A stretch of DNA of 64,000 nucleotides from Curtobacterium sp. MCJR17_020 (GTDB lineage Bacteria; Actinomycetota; Actinomycetes; Actinomycetales; Microbacteriaceae): contig NZ_CP126260.1 of assembly GCF_003234365.2 (NCBI RefSeq), positions 2,418,001 to 2,482,000 on the forward strand. The letters run 5' to 3'. Of this stretch, positions 16,490 through 24,836 are shown piece after piece. The translations under genes and the position numbers were made by a program. The notes beneath the pieces were generated by a model that saw only the letters and a list, made by a program, of their open reading frames with translations, had not been told where the DNA came from and did not search any database. The stretch's first letter is position 1; every line of letters begins with the position of its first letter.

Positions 16490-17245
16490 ATGCCGGAACT
16501 CGAGATCGTGCGGCCTGCCGGGCTGCTCGACTACGCCGAGGGACTCGCACTGCAGCGGGACCTCCACGCCGACGTCGTCGCCGGCCGCTCCCCCGGGGCC
16601 CTCGTGCTGTGCGAGCACCCGTCCGTGTACACCGCCGGCCGACGCACCGAGCCGGCCGACCTGCCGACGAACGGTGCCCCGGTGATCGACGTGGACCGCG
16701 GCGGACGCATCACCTGGCACGGCCCCGGGCAGCTCGTCGCCTACCCGATCGTCCGACTGGCCGTTCCGATCGACGTCGTGGCGTGGGTGCGCGACCTCGA
16801 GCAGGTCATCATCGACGCGGCGGCGACCGTCGGGGTGGACGCGCGGCGCATCGACGGCCGGAGCGGCGCCTGGACGACCGGGTCGGCGCCGACGACCGGG
16901 TCGGCGCCGACGACCGGCGCACCGCCCGCCAAGCTCGGCGCCATCGGCCTGCACGTCGCCGAGGGCGTGACGACCCACGGCATCGCGATCAACTGCGACA
17001 ACGCGCTCGACGCCTACGCCGCGATCGTGCCGTGCGGTATCGCCGACGCCGGCGTGACGACACTGAGCGCCGCCGCCGGGCGCTCCGTCACGGTCGCCGA
17101 CCTCGCCGACACCGTGGTCGACCGCATCCGCGCTGCCGAGCACGGCATGCGCACCGGCCGCCGGATCAGCATCACCACCCCCGACACCGCAGCCACCAGC
17201 ACAGCGTCCAGTACCGCGCCCGCACGACAGGAGACCCTCGTATGA
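16490..17245 (+). CDS. lipB: Lipoyl(octanoyl) transferase
   Basis: Moves octanoate from acyl carrier protein to lipoyl domains. It is 251 residues. Typical motifs: LCEHPSVYTAGRR, the GGRITWHGPGQLVAYPI block, the active-site Lys in AKLGAIGLHV and Cys in IVPCGI. A Thr/Gly/Ser/Ala/Pro repeat is inserted between RSGAW and AKLGAIG, lengthening the loop before the catalytic Lys. The stop overlaps the lipA start (ATGA), so the two are coupled. Confidence 0.94.
   Translation: MPELEIVRPAGLLDYAEGLALQRDLHADVVAGRSPGALVLCEHPSVYTAGRRTEPADLPTNGAPVIDVDRGGRITWHGPGQLVAYPIVRLAVPIDVVAWVRDLEQVIIDAAATVGVDARRIDGRSGAWTTGSAPTTGSAPTTGAPPAKLGAIGLHVAEGVTTHGIAINCDNALDAYAAIVPCGIADAGVTTLSAAAGRSVTVADLADTVVDRIRAAEHGMRTGRRISITTPDTAATSTASSTAPARQETLV
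16873..16908 (+). repeat. 18-bp tandem duplication inside lipB
   Basis: Two exact copies of GACGACCGGGTCGGCGCC, with a partial third, encode the TTGSAP repeat in the loop before the LipB catalytic Lys. The frame is kept. Confidence 0.8.
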
Positions 17246-18225
17246 CCCTCGCCCCCGAAGGCCGCCGGATGCTCCGCGTCGAGGCCCGCAACGCCGAGAC
17301 CCCGATCGAGACGAAGCCCGGGTGGATCAAGACCCGTGCCACCCAGGGCCCGGAGTTCCGCGAGCTGTCCGCCCTGGTCAAGGACAAGCAGCTGCACACC
17401 GTCTGCCAGGAGGCCGGCTGCCCGAACATCTTCGAGTGCTGGGAGGACCGCGAGGCAACGTTCCTGATCGGCGGCTCGCAGTGCACCCGCCGGTGCGACT
17501 TCTGCCAGATCGACACCGGCAAGCCCGAGCCGCTCGACCGCGACGAGCCCCGCCGGGTCGCCGACTCGGTCGTGTCGATGGGCCTGAAGTACGCCACGGT
17601 GACCGGAGTCGCCCGCGACGACCTGCCCGACGGCGGCTCCTGGCTCTACGCCGAGACCATCCGCCAGATCCACGAGCACTCCCCCGGCACCGGCGTCGAG
17701 ATCCTGGTGCCGGACTTCAACGGCCGCCCGGACCAGCTCGGCCAGGTGTTCGACGCCCGCCCCGAGGTCTTCGCCCACAACGTCGAGACCGTGCCGCGGA
17801 TCTTCAAGCGGATCCGACCGGCGTTCACGTTCGAGCGCTCCCTCGACGTCATCACGCAGGGCCGCGACGCCGGGCTCGTCACGAAGTCGAACCTGATCCT
17901 CGGCATGGGCGAGGAGCGCATCGAGATCGAGGACGCCCTGCAGCGCTTGTTCGACGCCGGCACGGACATCATCACGTTGACGCAGTACCTCCGCCCGTCG
18001 CCGCGGCACCTGCCGGTGGCGCGCTGGGTCAAGCCGGAGGAGTTCGTCGCGCTGCGTGAGGTCGCCGAGGAGATGGGCTTCGCCGGGGTGCTCGCCGGCC
18101 CGCTCGTCCGGTCGTCGTACCGCGCCGGACGCCTGTGGGCGCGCGCCACGGTCGCGCGTGGCGGCTCGGTTCCCGAGCACCTGTCGCACCTGCTCGACGC
18201 GGCGCCGGGTCGCCAGGCGGTCTGA
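17242..18225 (+). CDS. lipA: Lipoyl synthase
   Basis: Radical SAM enzyme that inserts two sulfurs into octanoyl chains to make lipoyl cofactor. It is 327 residues. The auxiliary cluster CQEAGCPNIFEC and the radical SAM motif CTRRCDFCQ are intact, as is the C-terminal Arg-Ser-Ser-Tyr-Arg-Ala-Gly block whose serine binds the auxiliary cluster. The ATG overlaps the lipB stop; AGGAG lies upstream. Confidence 0.97.
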   Translation: MTLAPEGRRMLRVEARNAETPIETKPGWIKTRATQGPEFRELSALVKDKQLHTVCQEAGCPNIFECWEDREATFLIGGSQCTRRCDFCQIDTGKPEPLDRDEPRRVADSVVSMGLKYATVTGVARDDLPDGGSWLYAETIRQIHEHSPGTGVEILVPDFNGRPDQLGQVFDARPEVFAHNVETVPRIFKRIRPAFTFERSLDVITQGRDAGLVTKSNLILGMGEERIEIEDALQRLFDAGTDIITLTQYLRPSPRHLPVARWVKPEEFVALREVAEEMGFAGVLAGPLVRSSYRAGRLWARATVARGGSVPEHLSHLLDAAPGRQAV

Positions 18226-18227
18226 GT

Positions 18228-18335
18228 CTCGCGCGGTGCTGCGCGAGTTTCGCGCTCAGCGACAGTTCTCGCGCTCCGGAGCGCGAGAAGTGTCGCCCAG
18301 GCCGAGACTCGGCGCGCGCGGCCCGAGACTCGGGC
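18228..18335. repeat. Family B composite palindrome (copy B2)
   Basis: Central inverted repeat GCGACAGTTCTCGCGCTCCG with its partner (one mismatch, GAAGTGTCGC), flanked by GAGTCTCGCG to the left and by two CCGAGACTCGG boxes to the right. It starts right after the lipA stop and abuts family A copy A4. Confidence 0.75.
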
Positions 18336-18337
18336 AC

Positions 18338-18387
18338 GGACAGACGGGAGGCACGGTGCCAGCTGGCACCGTGCCTCCCGTTCGTCC
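18338..18387. repeat. Family A palindrome (copy A4)
   Basis: Twenty-five-base arms around GTGCCAGCTGGCAC, with two mismatches near the outer ends. It lies in the convergent gap between lipA and the small membrane gene. Confidence 0.8.
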
Positions 18388-18414
18388 ATCCGCCCGTTCA
18401 GGGCGATGCGAGCG

Positions 18415-18573
18415 CTATGCGCGACCGCGGATGCTCCTGAGGAGCCAGCCGATGACGGCCAGGATGATGAGGACGATCCCGACCCACAGCAGGAACTTCA
18501 GCGCACCGACGAAGATGCCGCTGAAGAGCAGGACGAGGCCGACGATGATCGCGATGATCAGGAGAGCTGGCAT
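18415..18573 (-). CDS. 52-residue hydrophobic membrane protein
   Basis: A short gene with a near-ideal Shine-Dalgarno (AAGGAG, nine bases before ATG). The product begins MPALLIIAIIVGLVLLF and has two predicted membrane spans (about 3-27 and 29-45), ending in a basic tail RSIRGRA that would stay inside by the positive-inside rule. Codon use matches its neighbours. I do not recognise a family; a small membrane or stress peptide is possible. It lies between the lipA end and the ftsY end. Confidence 0.7.
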   Translation of the reverse strand: MPALLIIAIIVGLVLLFSGIFVGALKFLLWVGIVLIILAVIGWLLRSIRGRA

Positions 18574-18632
18574 TGAGGGGCTCCTTCCGGTGTACCTGGA
18601 CGATCCCTGTACTGCGGAGACAGTACCCGGAA

Positions 18633-19502
18633 TCAGCCGACGAGGTTCTGCACGAACACGTGCGGGGTGAAACCGGTCAGGTCGTTGATGCCCTCACCCT
18701 GCCCGATCAGCTTGATCGGGATGCCCGTCTTCTCCTGCACGCTGAGCACGAACCCGGCCTTCGCCGAGCCGTCGAGCTTGGTGATGACGAGGCCGGTGAC
18801 CCCGGCGCCCTCGATGAACGCCTGCGCCTGGGCCAGGCCGTTCTGCCCGGTGGTGGCGTCGAGGACGAGCAGCACCTCGCTGATCTCGGTCTGCTTCTCG
18901 ACGACGCGCTTGATCTTCGTCAGCTCGTCCATCAGGCCCGCCTTCGTGTGCAGGCGGCCGGCGGTGTCGATGACGACGATCTCGGTGTTGTCGCGGATCG
19001 CCTTCTCGACGGTCTGGTACGCCACCGAGGCCGGGTCCTGACCGGGCTGCGAGGGGCGGACGACGTCGACGCCGGCGCGCTCGGCCCAGGTCGCGACCTG
19101 CTCGACCGCGGCAGCACGGAAGGTGTCGGCCGCTCCGACGAGGACCGTGCGGTCGTAGGTCTTCAGGAACTTGGCGAACTTGCCGATCGTCGTGGTCTTG
19201 CCGACCCCGTTCACCCCGACGACGAGCACGACGGCGGGCCGCGCGCTGAGCTTGAGCGTGGTGTCGAGCTTCGACAGCCGTTCCTCGAGCACCTCGCGCA
19301 GCATGCGCTGCAGGTCGGCCGGGTCGGTCGTGCCGTACCGGTCGACGCGCGCGTGCAGGTCCTCGATGATCGCCTCGGAGATGTCCGGACCGAAGTCGGC
19401 GCCGATCAGCGCGGTCTCGAGGTCCTCCCACGTGGTCTCGTCGATCGTCTTGCGCTGGAAGAGGCCGCGCAGCCGTGAGGACAGTGACCAGGAACTCGCC
19501 AT
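18633..19502 (-). CDS. ftsY: Signal recognition particle receptor FtsY
   Basis: SRP receptor GTPase that docks ribosome-SRP complexes at the membrane. The NG domain is complete in 289 residues: VVGVNGVGKTTTIGKFAK (about 92-109), GAADTFRAAAVEQ, DTAGRLHTK and KLDGSAKAG. The acidic N-terminal A domain of enterobacterial FtsY is absent, as in many actinobacteria. On the minus strand TAAGCT (19509-19514) ends six bases before the ATG, suggesting a leaderless message. Confidence 0.95.
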   Translation of the reverse strand: MASSWSLSSRLRGLFQRKTIDETTWEDLETALIGADFGPDISEAIIEDLHARVDRYGTTDPADLQRMLREVLEERLSKLDTTLKLSARPAVVLVVGVNGVGKTTTIGKFAKFLKTYDRTVLVGAADTFRAAAVEQVATWAERAGVDVVRPSQPGQDPASVAYQTVEKAIRDNTEIVVIDTAGRLHTKAGLMDELTKIKRVVEKQTEISEVLLVLDATTGQNGLAQAQAFIEGAGVTGLVITKLDGSAKAGFVLSVQEKTGIPIKLIGQGEGINDLTGFTPHVFVQNLVG

Positions 19503-19542
19503 GCTCCCAGCTTAGAGCGCGGCGCATGTCCGCTGTGCCCGG

Positions 19543-19548
19543 TATGCT
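19543..19548 (+). promoter_or_regulatory. Likely -10 box of the riboswitch-terC transcript
   Basis: TATGCT ends nine bases before the first riboswitch base, so transcription would begin where the aptamer begins. No clear -35 is visible. The element is back-to-back with the probable ftsY promoter. Confidence 0.45.
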
Positions 19549-19556
19549 CGGTCTCA

Positions 19557-19671
19557 CGAAGGGGAGTATTCCCTCTCGGTGACCCCGTCAGTACGGCCCG
19601 GAACGATCCGGACCCGGGGCGCCGGTCGTGCAGCACCGGTTCCGGTGCGACACGGCGGAAGAGACCTTCAG
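19557..19671 (+). ncRNA. yybP-ykoY manganese riboswitch
   Basis: The region has the conserved parts of this aptamer in order: CGAAGGGGAGTA at the 5' side, a CCCGTCAGTACGG arm, the GGGGCGCCGG segment, and the closing CGGAAGAGACCTTC whose CCTT pairs back with the 5' AAGG. It ends 65 nt before the start of a TerC family gene. Such switches sense Mn2+ and turn on Mn exporters. Placement of the exact ends is by eye. Confidence 0.82.
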
Positions 19672-19735
19672 GCCTCGGCGTACCCACGTGCCGTCACACG
19701 ACACGCACTCGTACGTCGCCTACCTGAAGGAAACC

Positions 19736-20764
19736 GTGGACGTCCCACTCTTCGTCTGGCTCCTCACCATCGCAGGCATCCTCGCCCTGCTGGTGTTCGA
19801 CTTCTACTCGCACGTGCGTACCCCGCACGTGCCGCACATCCGCGAATCCGCGTTCTGGTCCGTGTTCTACATCGGACTCGCGATCCTGTTCGGCTTCGGC
19901 ATCCTGGTCTTCGGCGGCGGACAGGCCGGCGGTGAGTACTTCGCCGGGTGGCTCACCGAGAAGGCGTTGTCGGTCGACAACCTGTTCGTCTTCCTCATCA
20001 TCATGACGAGCTTCGCCGTGCCGAAGGAGTTCCAGCAGAAGGTCCTGCTGGTCGGCGTCGCGATCGCCCTCGTCGCCCGAGGCATCTTCATCGCCCTCGG
20101 CGTCACGATCATCGAGAACTTCTCGTGGGTGTTCTACCTGTTCGGTGCGCTGCTGTTCTGGCTCGCGTGGTCGCAGGCGCGCAGCGGCAACGACCACGGT
20201 GGCGACGAGGGCGACTCCCGCCTGATCCGCATCCTGAAGCGCATCATCCCGACGTCGGACCACTACGACGGCGACCGCCTGACCACCAAGGTCGACGGCA
20301 AGCGCCTGTTCACCCCGATGCTGCTCGTCATGGTCGCGATCGGTCTGACCGACGTGCTGTTCGCGCTCGACTCGATCCCCGCGATCTTCGGGCTGACCCA
20401 GGACGCCTTCATCGTGTTCACCGCGAACGCGTTCTCGCTGCTTGGCCTGCGGCAGCTGTACTTCCTGATCGCCGGACTGCTCGAGCGTCTGATCTACCTG
20501 GGTCAGGGCCTCGCGGTCATCCTCGGCTTCATCGGTGTGAAGCTCGTCTTCCACGCCATGCACGTCAACGAGCTGCCGTTCATCAACGGTGGCGAGCACA
20601 TCGAGTGGGCGCCCGAGATCCCGATCTGGTTCTCGCTGGGCTTCATCCTGCTGACCATCGCGGTCGCGACGACCGCCTCGCTGGTCGTCTCGAAGAAGCG
20701 CCAGGAGCGCGGGCTCACCCCGACGGGCGAGCCGAAGGAGTCGGTCGCGGCCGACGCGGAGTAA
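19736..20764 (+). CDS. TerC family membrane protein, probable manganese exporter
   Basis: Polytopic membrane protein of 342 residues with TerC/Alx hallmarks: LFDFYSHVRTPHVP, the acidic membrane motif EKALSVDNLFVF, and LTDVLFALDSIPAIFGLTQD, whose acidic residues are thought to bind metal. About seven to nine membrane spans and a hydrophilic central loop are visible. I prefer the GTG at 19736 because AAGGA lies just upstream and family members start at this point; a GTG at 19688 would add 16 residues. The upstream Mn riboswitch supports Mn2+ export. Confidence 0.9.
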   Translation: MDVPLFVWLLTIAGILALLVFDFYSHVRTPHVPHIRESAFWSVFYIGLAILFGFGILVFGGGQAGGEYFAGWLTEKALSVDNLFVFLIIMTSFAVPKEFQQKVLLVGVAIALVARGIFIALGVTIIENFSWVFYLFGALLFWLAWSQARSGNDHGGDEGDSRLIRILKRIIPTSDHYDGDRLTTKVDGKRLFTPMLLVMVAIGLTDVLFALDSIPAIFGLTQDAFIVFTANAFSLLGLRQLYFLIAGLLERLIYLGQGLAVILGFIGVKLVFHAMHVNELPFINGGEHIEWAPEIPIWFSLGFILLTIAVATTASLVVSKKRQERGLTPTGEPKESVAADAE

Positions 20765-20790
20765 GCGTCACGCCCTGGACGGGCGGCAAC

Positions 20791-20840
20791 ACGGACGGGA
20801 GGCACGGTGCCAGCTGGCACCGTGACTCCCGTCTGTCCGT
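20791..20840. repeat. Family A palindrome (copy A5)
   Basis: Imperfect arms around GTGCCAGCTGGCAC with outer ACGGACGGGAGGC, 27 bases after the terC stop. It lies in the convergent terC/smc gap next to copy B3. Confidence 0.8.
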
Positions 20841-20843
20841 CCC

Positions 20844-20934
20844 CGAGTCTCGGGCCGCGCGCGCCGAGTCTCGGCCTGGGCGACAGTTCACGCGCTCCGG
20901 AGCGCGTGAACTGTCGCTCAGCGCGAGTCTCAGC
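20844..20934. repeat. Family B composite palindrome (copy B3)
   Basis: Two CGAGTCTCGG boxes, then the inverted repeat GCGACAGTTCACGCGCTCCG with its exact partner, then GCGAGTCTCAG. Same order of parts as copies B1 and B2. It fills the rest of the terC/smc gap. Confidence 0.78.
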
Positions 20935-20961
20935 CAACCGGCCCGCCAGCCAGCCAGACGG

Positions 20962-23900
20962 CTACGCGACCGCGTCGGCGGGCTCGCGCTTCTGCACCCG
21001 CTGCCCGACGACGGCGGACACGCCGTCCTGCCGCATCGACACCCCGTACAGGGCGTCGGCGATCTCCATCGTGCGCTTCTGGTGCGTGATGACGATGAGC
21101 TGCGAGGACTCGCGGAGCCGCTCGAACACCGTCAGCAGGCGGCCGAGGTTCGCGTCGTCGAGGGCGGCCTCGACCTCGTCCATGATGTAGAACGGCGACG
21201 GCCGCGCGGTGAAGATCGCGACGAGCAGCGCCACTGCGGCAAGGGACCGCTCGCCGCCGGACAGCAGCGTCAGGCGGTCGATCTTCTTGCCGGCGGGCTT
21301 CACCTGCACGTCGATCCCGGTGCCGAGCAGGTCGGTCGGGTCGGTGAGGTTGATCGAGCCGGAGCCGCCCGGGAACAGGATCGGGAAGATGACGTCGAAG
21401 GCGTCCTTGGTGTCGTTGAACGCCGACTCGAAGATCGTCTGCATCTTCGTGTCGAGCTCGTCGATGATCGTCATCAGGTCGGCGCGGGTCTTCTGCAGGT
21501 CCTCGAGCTGCTCGGCGAGGAACGCGTGCCGCTGCTCCAGCGCCTGGAACTCCTCGAGCGCGAGCGGGTTCACCTTGCCGAGCCGGCCGAGGTCGCGTTC
21601 GGCGGCCTGCAGGCGGCGCTCCTGCTCGGCGCGGACGTACGGCACGGTCTCGACGTCGTCGGGGTCGACCTCGTCGGTGACGTCGAACTCGGGCAGGGCG
21701 GGGCCGCCGGGCAACGTCGATTCGGCGTCGACGAGCGCCACGGTGTCGTCGCCGGGGCTGGTGTCGAGGTCCGCCGTGTCGTCGTCGCCCGGGGAGATGA
21801 CGGTGTCTGTCGCGGCCTCGTTGACCGGCGCCGTGTCACCGTCCGCCGGCTCGTCGATGCCCGCCGCGGCAGCCGCCGCGCGCTCGGCGTCGCGGTGCTT
21901 CCGTGCGAGCACCCGCGGGTCCACCAGCACGTCGACCGGCACCGGCACGGTCGGCCCGTACTCGGTGACGAGCACGGGCTCGGTCAGCCCGAGGTCGCTC
22001 AGCGCCCGGTCGAGCACGCCCGACACGTGCAGCTTCTTCTCGTAGATCTCCATCTCGAGCGAGTGCACACCGTCGGTGATCGTCTGCAGCCGGTCGCGGA
22101 GCTCGCGCTCCTCGTTCCGGATCGCCTGCAGTTCGGTGTTGCGCTTCGACCGTTCGGACTCCTCGGTCGCGAGCTGCACGCGCGCCTCGGCCAGCGACCG
22201 GTCGACGGCGCCCAGCACGCCCGGCAGGTCGGCGAGGACGGCTTCGGCGGTCTCGATCTGCCCGCGGCGGATCACCGCACGACGCGCTGCTTCCTCCGCC
22301 GCCGCGCGCTCGGCCTCGAGCTGGCGTTCGAGCTGGTCGGCACGGTGCCGTTCGGCGCGGACGCGCTCGCGCACGGTCTGCACCTGGATGCGCTGCTCGA
22401 CCTCGGCGGCGCGTGCGGCCTCGAGTGCGTCCTGCAGGCCCGGACGCTCGGAGGCGTCGACGACGGGACGCTCCTGCTCGGTGAACGCGCGGAGCGCCGT
22501 CTCCGCCTCCGCCAGGGCGGCGTCGACGACCTCGACGGCGCCGTCGGTCTCGGCGAGGGCAGCACGCAGGCGCTCCACCTCGGCCGCCGCGTTCTCGGCC
22601 TTCGCCCGCGTCGAGGCGCTGGCCCGGTCGTACTCGGCCGTCGCCTTCGCGTGCGCGCGGGACGCAGCGTCGGCCTCGTCCGCACGGCGGCGTGCGTCCT
22701 CGACGGCGGTGCGTGCTGCCTGGAGGCCCGTGGCTGCGTCCTCGGCGTCCGCCCTGATGGCGTCGCGTCGCGTCACGGCGTCGTCGCGCTCCGCGACGAG
22801 CTCGATCCGCGAGGTCACGCGCTCCCCGCCGCCGGTGACGCGGACGGCGCGCACGAGGTCACCGGAGCGGGTGACGACCGTCGCCTGCGGGGCGGCGGCG
22901 AGCACGGCCTCCAGGTCGAGAGTGCGCGCGTTCGCGCCCTGGTCGTCGGCAGTGTCCGCGATCAGGGTGTTCCGCAGGATCGCGGCGATCGCCGGCGGGC
23001 CCTGCACCAGGTCGAGGGCCCGGCGGACGCCGGCCGGCAGCGTGTCCGGCAGGTCCGTGGGGACGACCTCGGCGTCCGCGACGACGACGTCGATGCGACC
23101 GATGTCCGCGGAGCGGGCGTGGTCGACGGCGTCGAGCGCGACCGACCGGTCGTCGGCGAGGACGGCGTCGGCGAGCCCGTCGAGCGCGACGGCGACGGCG
23201 CCCTCGAACCCGGGCGTCACCGTGAGCGCGTCGGCCAGACGCCCGACGATCCCCGCGCGTCCGGCGTCGATGAGCGCCTGCGAACCGTCGCGGACGTCGA
23301 TCGACATGCCGAGCGCCGCGACCCGCGCGTCGAGGGCGTCCCGCTCGCGCTCGAGGGCGTGCAGCCGGTCGCGCTGCTCGTCGCGGGCGGCCTGCGCGGT
23401 CTCCAGCTGCTCGCGGGCGGCCTGGAGCGTGGCGGCGAGGGCTTCGTCGTCGACGCCCTCGGACGGATCGGTGCCGAGTTCGGCGAGGGCAGCCGTCGCA
23501 CGCTCGGCGCGTTCGCCCGCCTCGGCGAGGGCTCGCTGTCGACGCTCACGGTCCGCCACCGTGGACCCGCGCTTCGACCGGGCCACGTCGACGGCGTTCG
23601 CCAGCCGCTGCGCCTCGAGGTCGTGCTGCGAGACCCGGGCGGCCTGCGCGGCGATGCGTTCGTCGAGGGCGTCGAGGGCGTCACGGGCGGCCTGCACCGC
23701 GCGGGCGGTCTCGGCGGAACCGCCCTGCATCTCGTCGGCGCGGGCGGCGAGTCGATCGGCCTCGGCACGGACACCGGCGACGCGCTCCGGGGTGATCGAG
23801 GGGCCCTGCTGCGGGGTGTCAGCCTGCTGCGCCAGGAACATCAGCCGCTGGTTCGCCAGGCTGGACAGCCCGCGCAGGCGCTCCTGCACGCTCTCCAGGC

Positions 23901-24768
23901 GGTGCACCACGGTCCGGGCACGATCGACGTCGTCGCCGACCATGCTCTGCTCGACGTGCTGCTGGCGGACCCGGGTCTGGTCGAGTCGCTCGGTCAGGAC
24001 GATTCGCTCGGACTTGCGGCCTGCCTCGACCTCTTGGTGGTCGTGCAGTTCGCGGCGCAGCCGGACGACGTCGTCGGCGAGGATGCGGGCCTTGGCGTCC
24101 CGCGCGACGGCGGCGACGGACTGGGCCTTGCGGGCGACCTCGGCCTGGCGGCCGAGCGGCTTCAGCTGGCGTCGGATCTCGCCCGCGAGGTCGGACAGGC
24201 GGGTCAGGTTCGTCTGCATCGCGTCGAGCTTCCGGAGGGTCTTCTCCTTGCGGCGACGGTGCTTCAGGATGCCGGCGGCTTCCTCGATGAAGCCGCGGCG
24301 GTCCTCCGGGGTGGCGTGCAGGACCTTGTCGAGCTGCCCCTGCCCGACGATGACGTGCATCTCGCGGCCGAGGCCGGTGTCACTCAGGAGCTCCTGCACG
24401 TCGAGCAGCCGGCAGTTCTCGCCGTTGATGGCGTACTCGCTGCCGCCGTTGCGGAACAGCGTGCGCGCGATGGTCACCTCGGAGTAGTCGATCGGCAGCA
24501 GCCCGTCGGTGTTGTCGATCGTCAGCAGCACCTGGGCGCGGCCGAGCGGCCCGCGGGTCGAGGTGCCTGCGAAGATGACGTCCTCCATCTTGCCGCCGCG
24601 CAGGGTCTTCGCCCCCTGCTCCCCCATCACCCAGGCCAGGGCGTCGACGACGTTGGACTTGCCCGAGCCGTTCGGGCCGACGATGCACGTGACGCCCGGC
24701 TCGAACGCGAACGTCGTCGGCTGCGCGAAGGACTTGAACCCCTTGATGGTCAGGCTCTTCAAGTACAT
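20962..24768 (-). CDS. smc: Chromosome segregation ATPase SMC
   Basis: Condensin core that organises and separates chromosomes with ScpA/ScpB. The 1268-residue protein has Walker A GPNGSGKS (31-38), two long Ala/Glu/Arg-rich coiled coils around a hinge (about 500-640), signature LLSGGERSLAAVALL and Walker B FYIMDEVEAALDD. An acidic Asp/Thr/Glu/Pro-rich insert of about 90 residues (about 955-1045) sits in the second coiled-coil arm. Start set at ATG of MYLKSLTIKGFKSF, with GGAGA upstream; a GTG seven codons earlier is less likely. Confidence 0.96.
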   Translation of the reverse strand: MYLKSLTIKGFKSFAQPTTFAFEPGVTCIVGPNGSGKSNVVDALAWVMGEQGAKTLRGGKMEDVIFAGTSTRGPLGRAQVLLTIDNTDGLLPIDYSEVTIARTLFRNGGSEYAINGENCRLLDVQELLSDTGLGREMHVIVGQGQLDKVLHATPEDRRGFIEEAAGILKHRRRKEKTLRKLDAMQTNLTRLSDLAGEIRRQLKPLGRQAEVARKAQSVAAVARDAKARILADDVVRLRRELHDHQEVEAGRKSERIVLTERLDQTRVRQQHVEQSMVGDDVDRARTVVHRLESVQERLRGLSSLANQRLMFLAQQADTPQQGPSITPERVAGVRAEADRLAARADEMQGGSAETARAVQAARDALDALDERIAAQAARVSQHDLEAQRLANAVDVARSKRGSTVADRERRQRALAEAGERAERATAALAELGTDPSEGVDDEALAATLQAAREQLETAQAARDEQRDRLHALERERDALDARVAALGMSIDVRDGSQALIDAGRAGIVGRLADALTVTPGFEGAVAVALDGLADAVLADDRSVALDAVDHARSADIGRIDVVVADAEVVPTDLPDTLPAGVRRALDLVQGPPAIAAILRNTLIADTADDQGANARTLDLEAVLAAAPQATVVTRSGDLVRAVRVTGGGERVTSRIELVAERDDAVTRRDAIRADAEDAATGLQAARTAVEDARRRADEADAASRAHAKATAEYDRASASTRAKAENAAAEVERLRAALAETDGAVEVVDAALAEAETALRAFTEQERPVVDASERPGLQDALEAARAAEVEQRIQVQTVRERVRAERHRADQLERQLEAERAAAEEAARRAVIRRGQIETAEAVLADLPGVLGAVDRSLAEARVQLATEESERSKRNTELQAIRNEERELRDRLQTITDGVHSLEMEIYEKKLHVSGVLDRALSDLGLTEPVLVTEYGPTVPVPVDVLVDPRVLARKHRDAERAAAAAAGIDEPADGDTAPVNEAATDTVISPGDDDTADLDTSPGDDTVALVDAESTLPGGPALPEFDVTDEVDPDDVETVPYVRAEQERRLQAAERDLGRLGKVNPLALEEFQALEQRHAFLAEQLEDLQKTRADLMTIIDELDTKMQTIFESAFNDTKDAFDVIFPILFPGGSGSINLTDPTDLLGTGIDVQVKPAGKKIDRLTLLSGGERSLAAVALLVAIFTARPSPFYIMDEVEAALDDANLGRLLTVFERLRESSQLIVITHQKRTMEIADALYGVSMRQDGVSAVVGQRVQKREPADAVA

Positions 24769-24836
24769 GCGGTCTCCGGGTGTGCTCACGCGTGCTGCGG
24801 CGGGGCCGCTGCTGGGCTGTGCTGCTGGGCGTCAGG

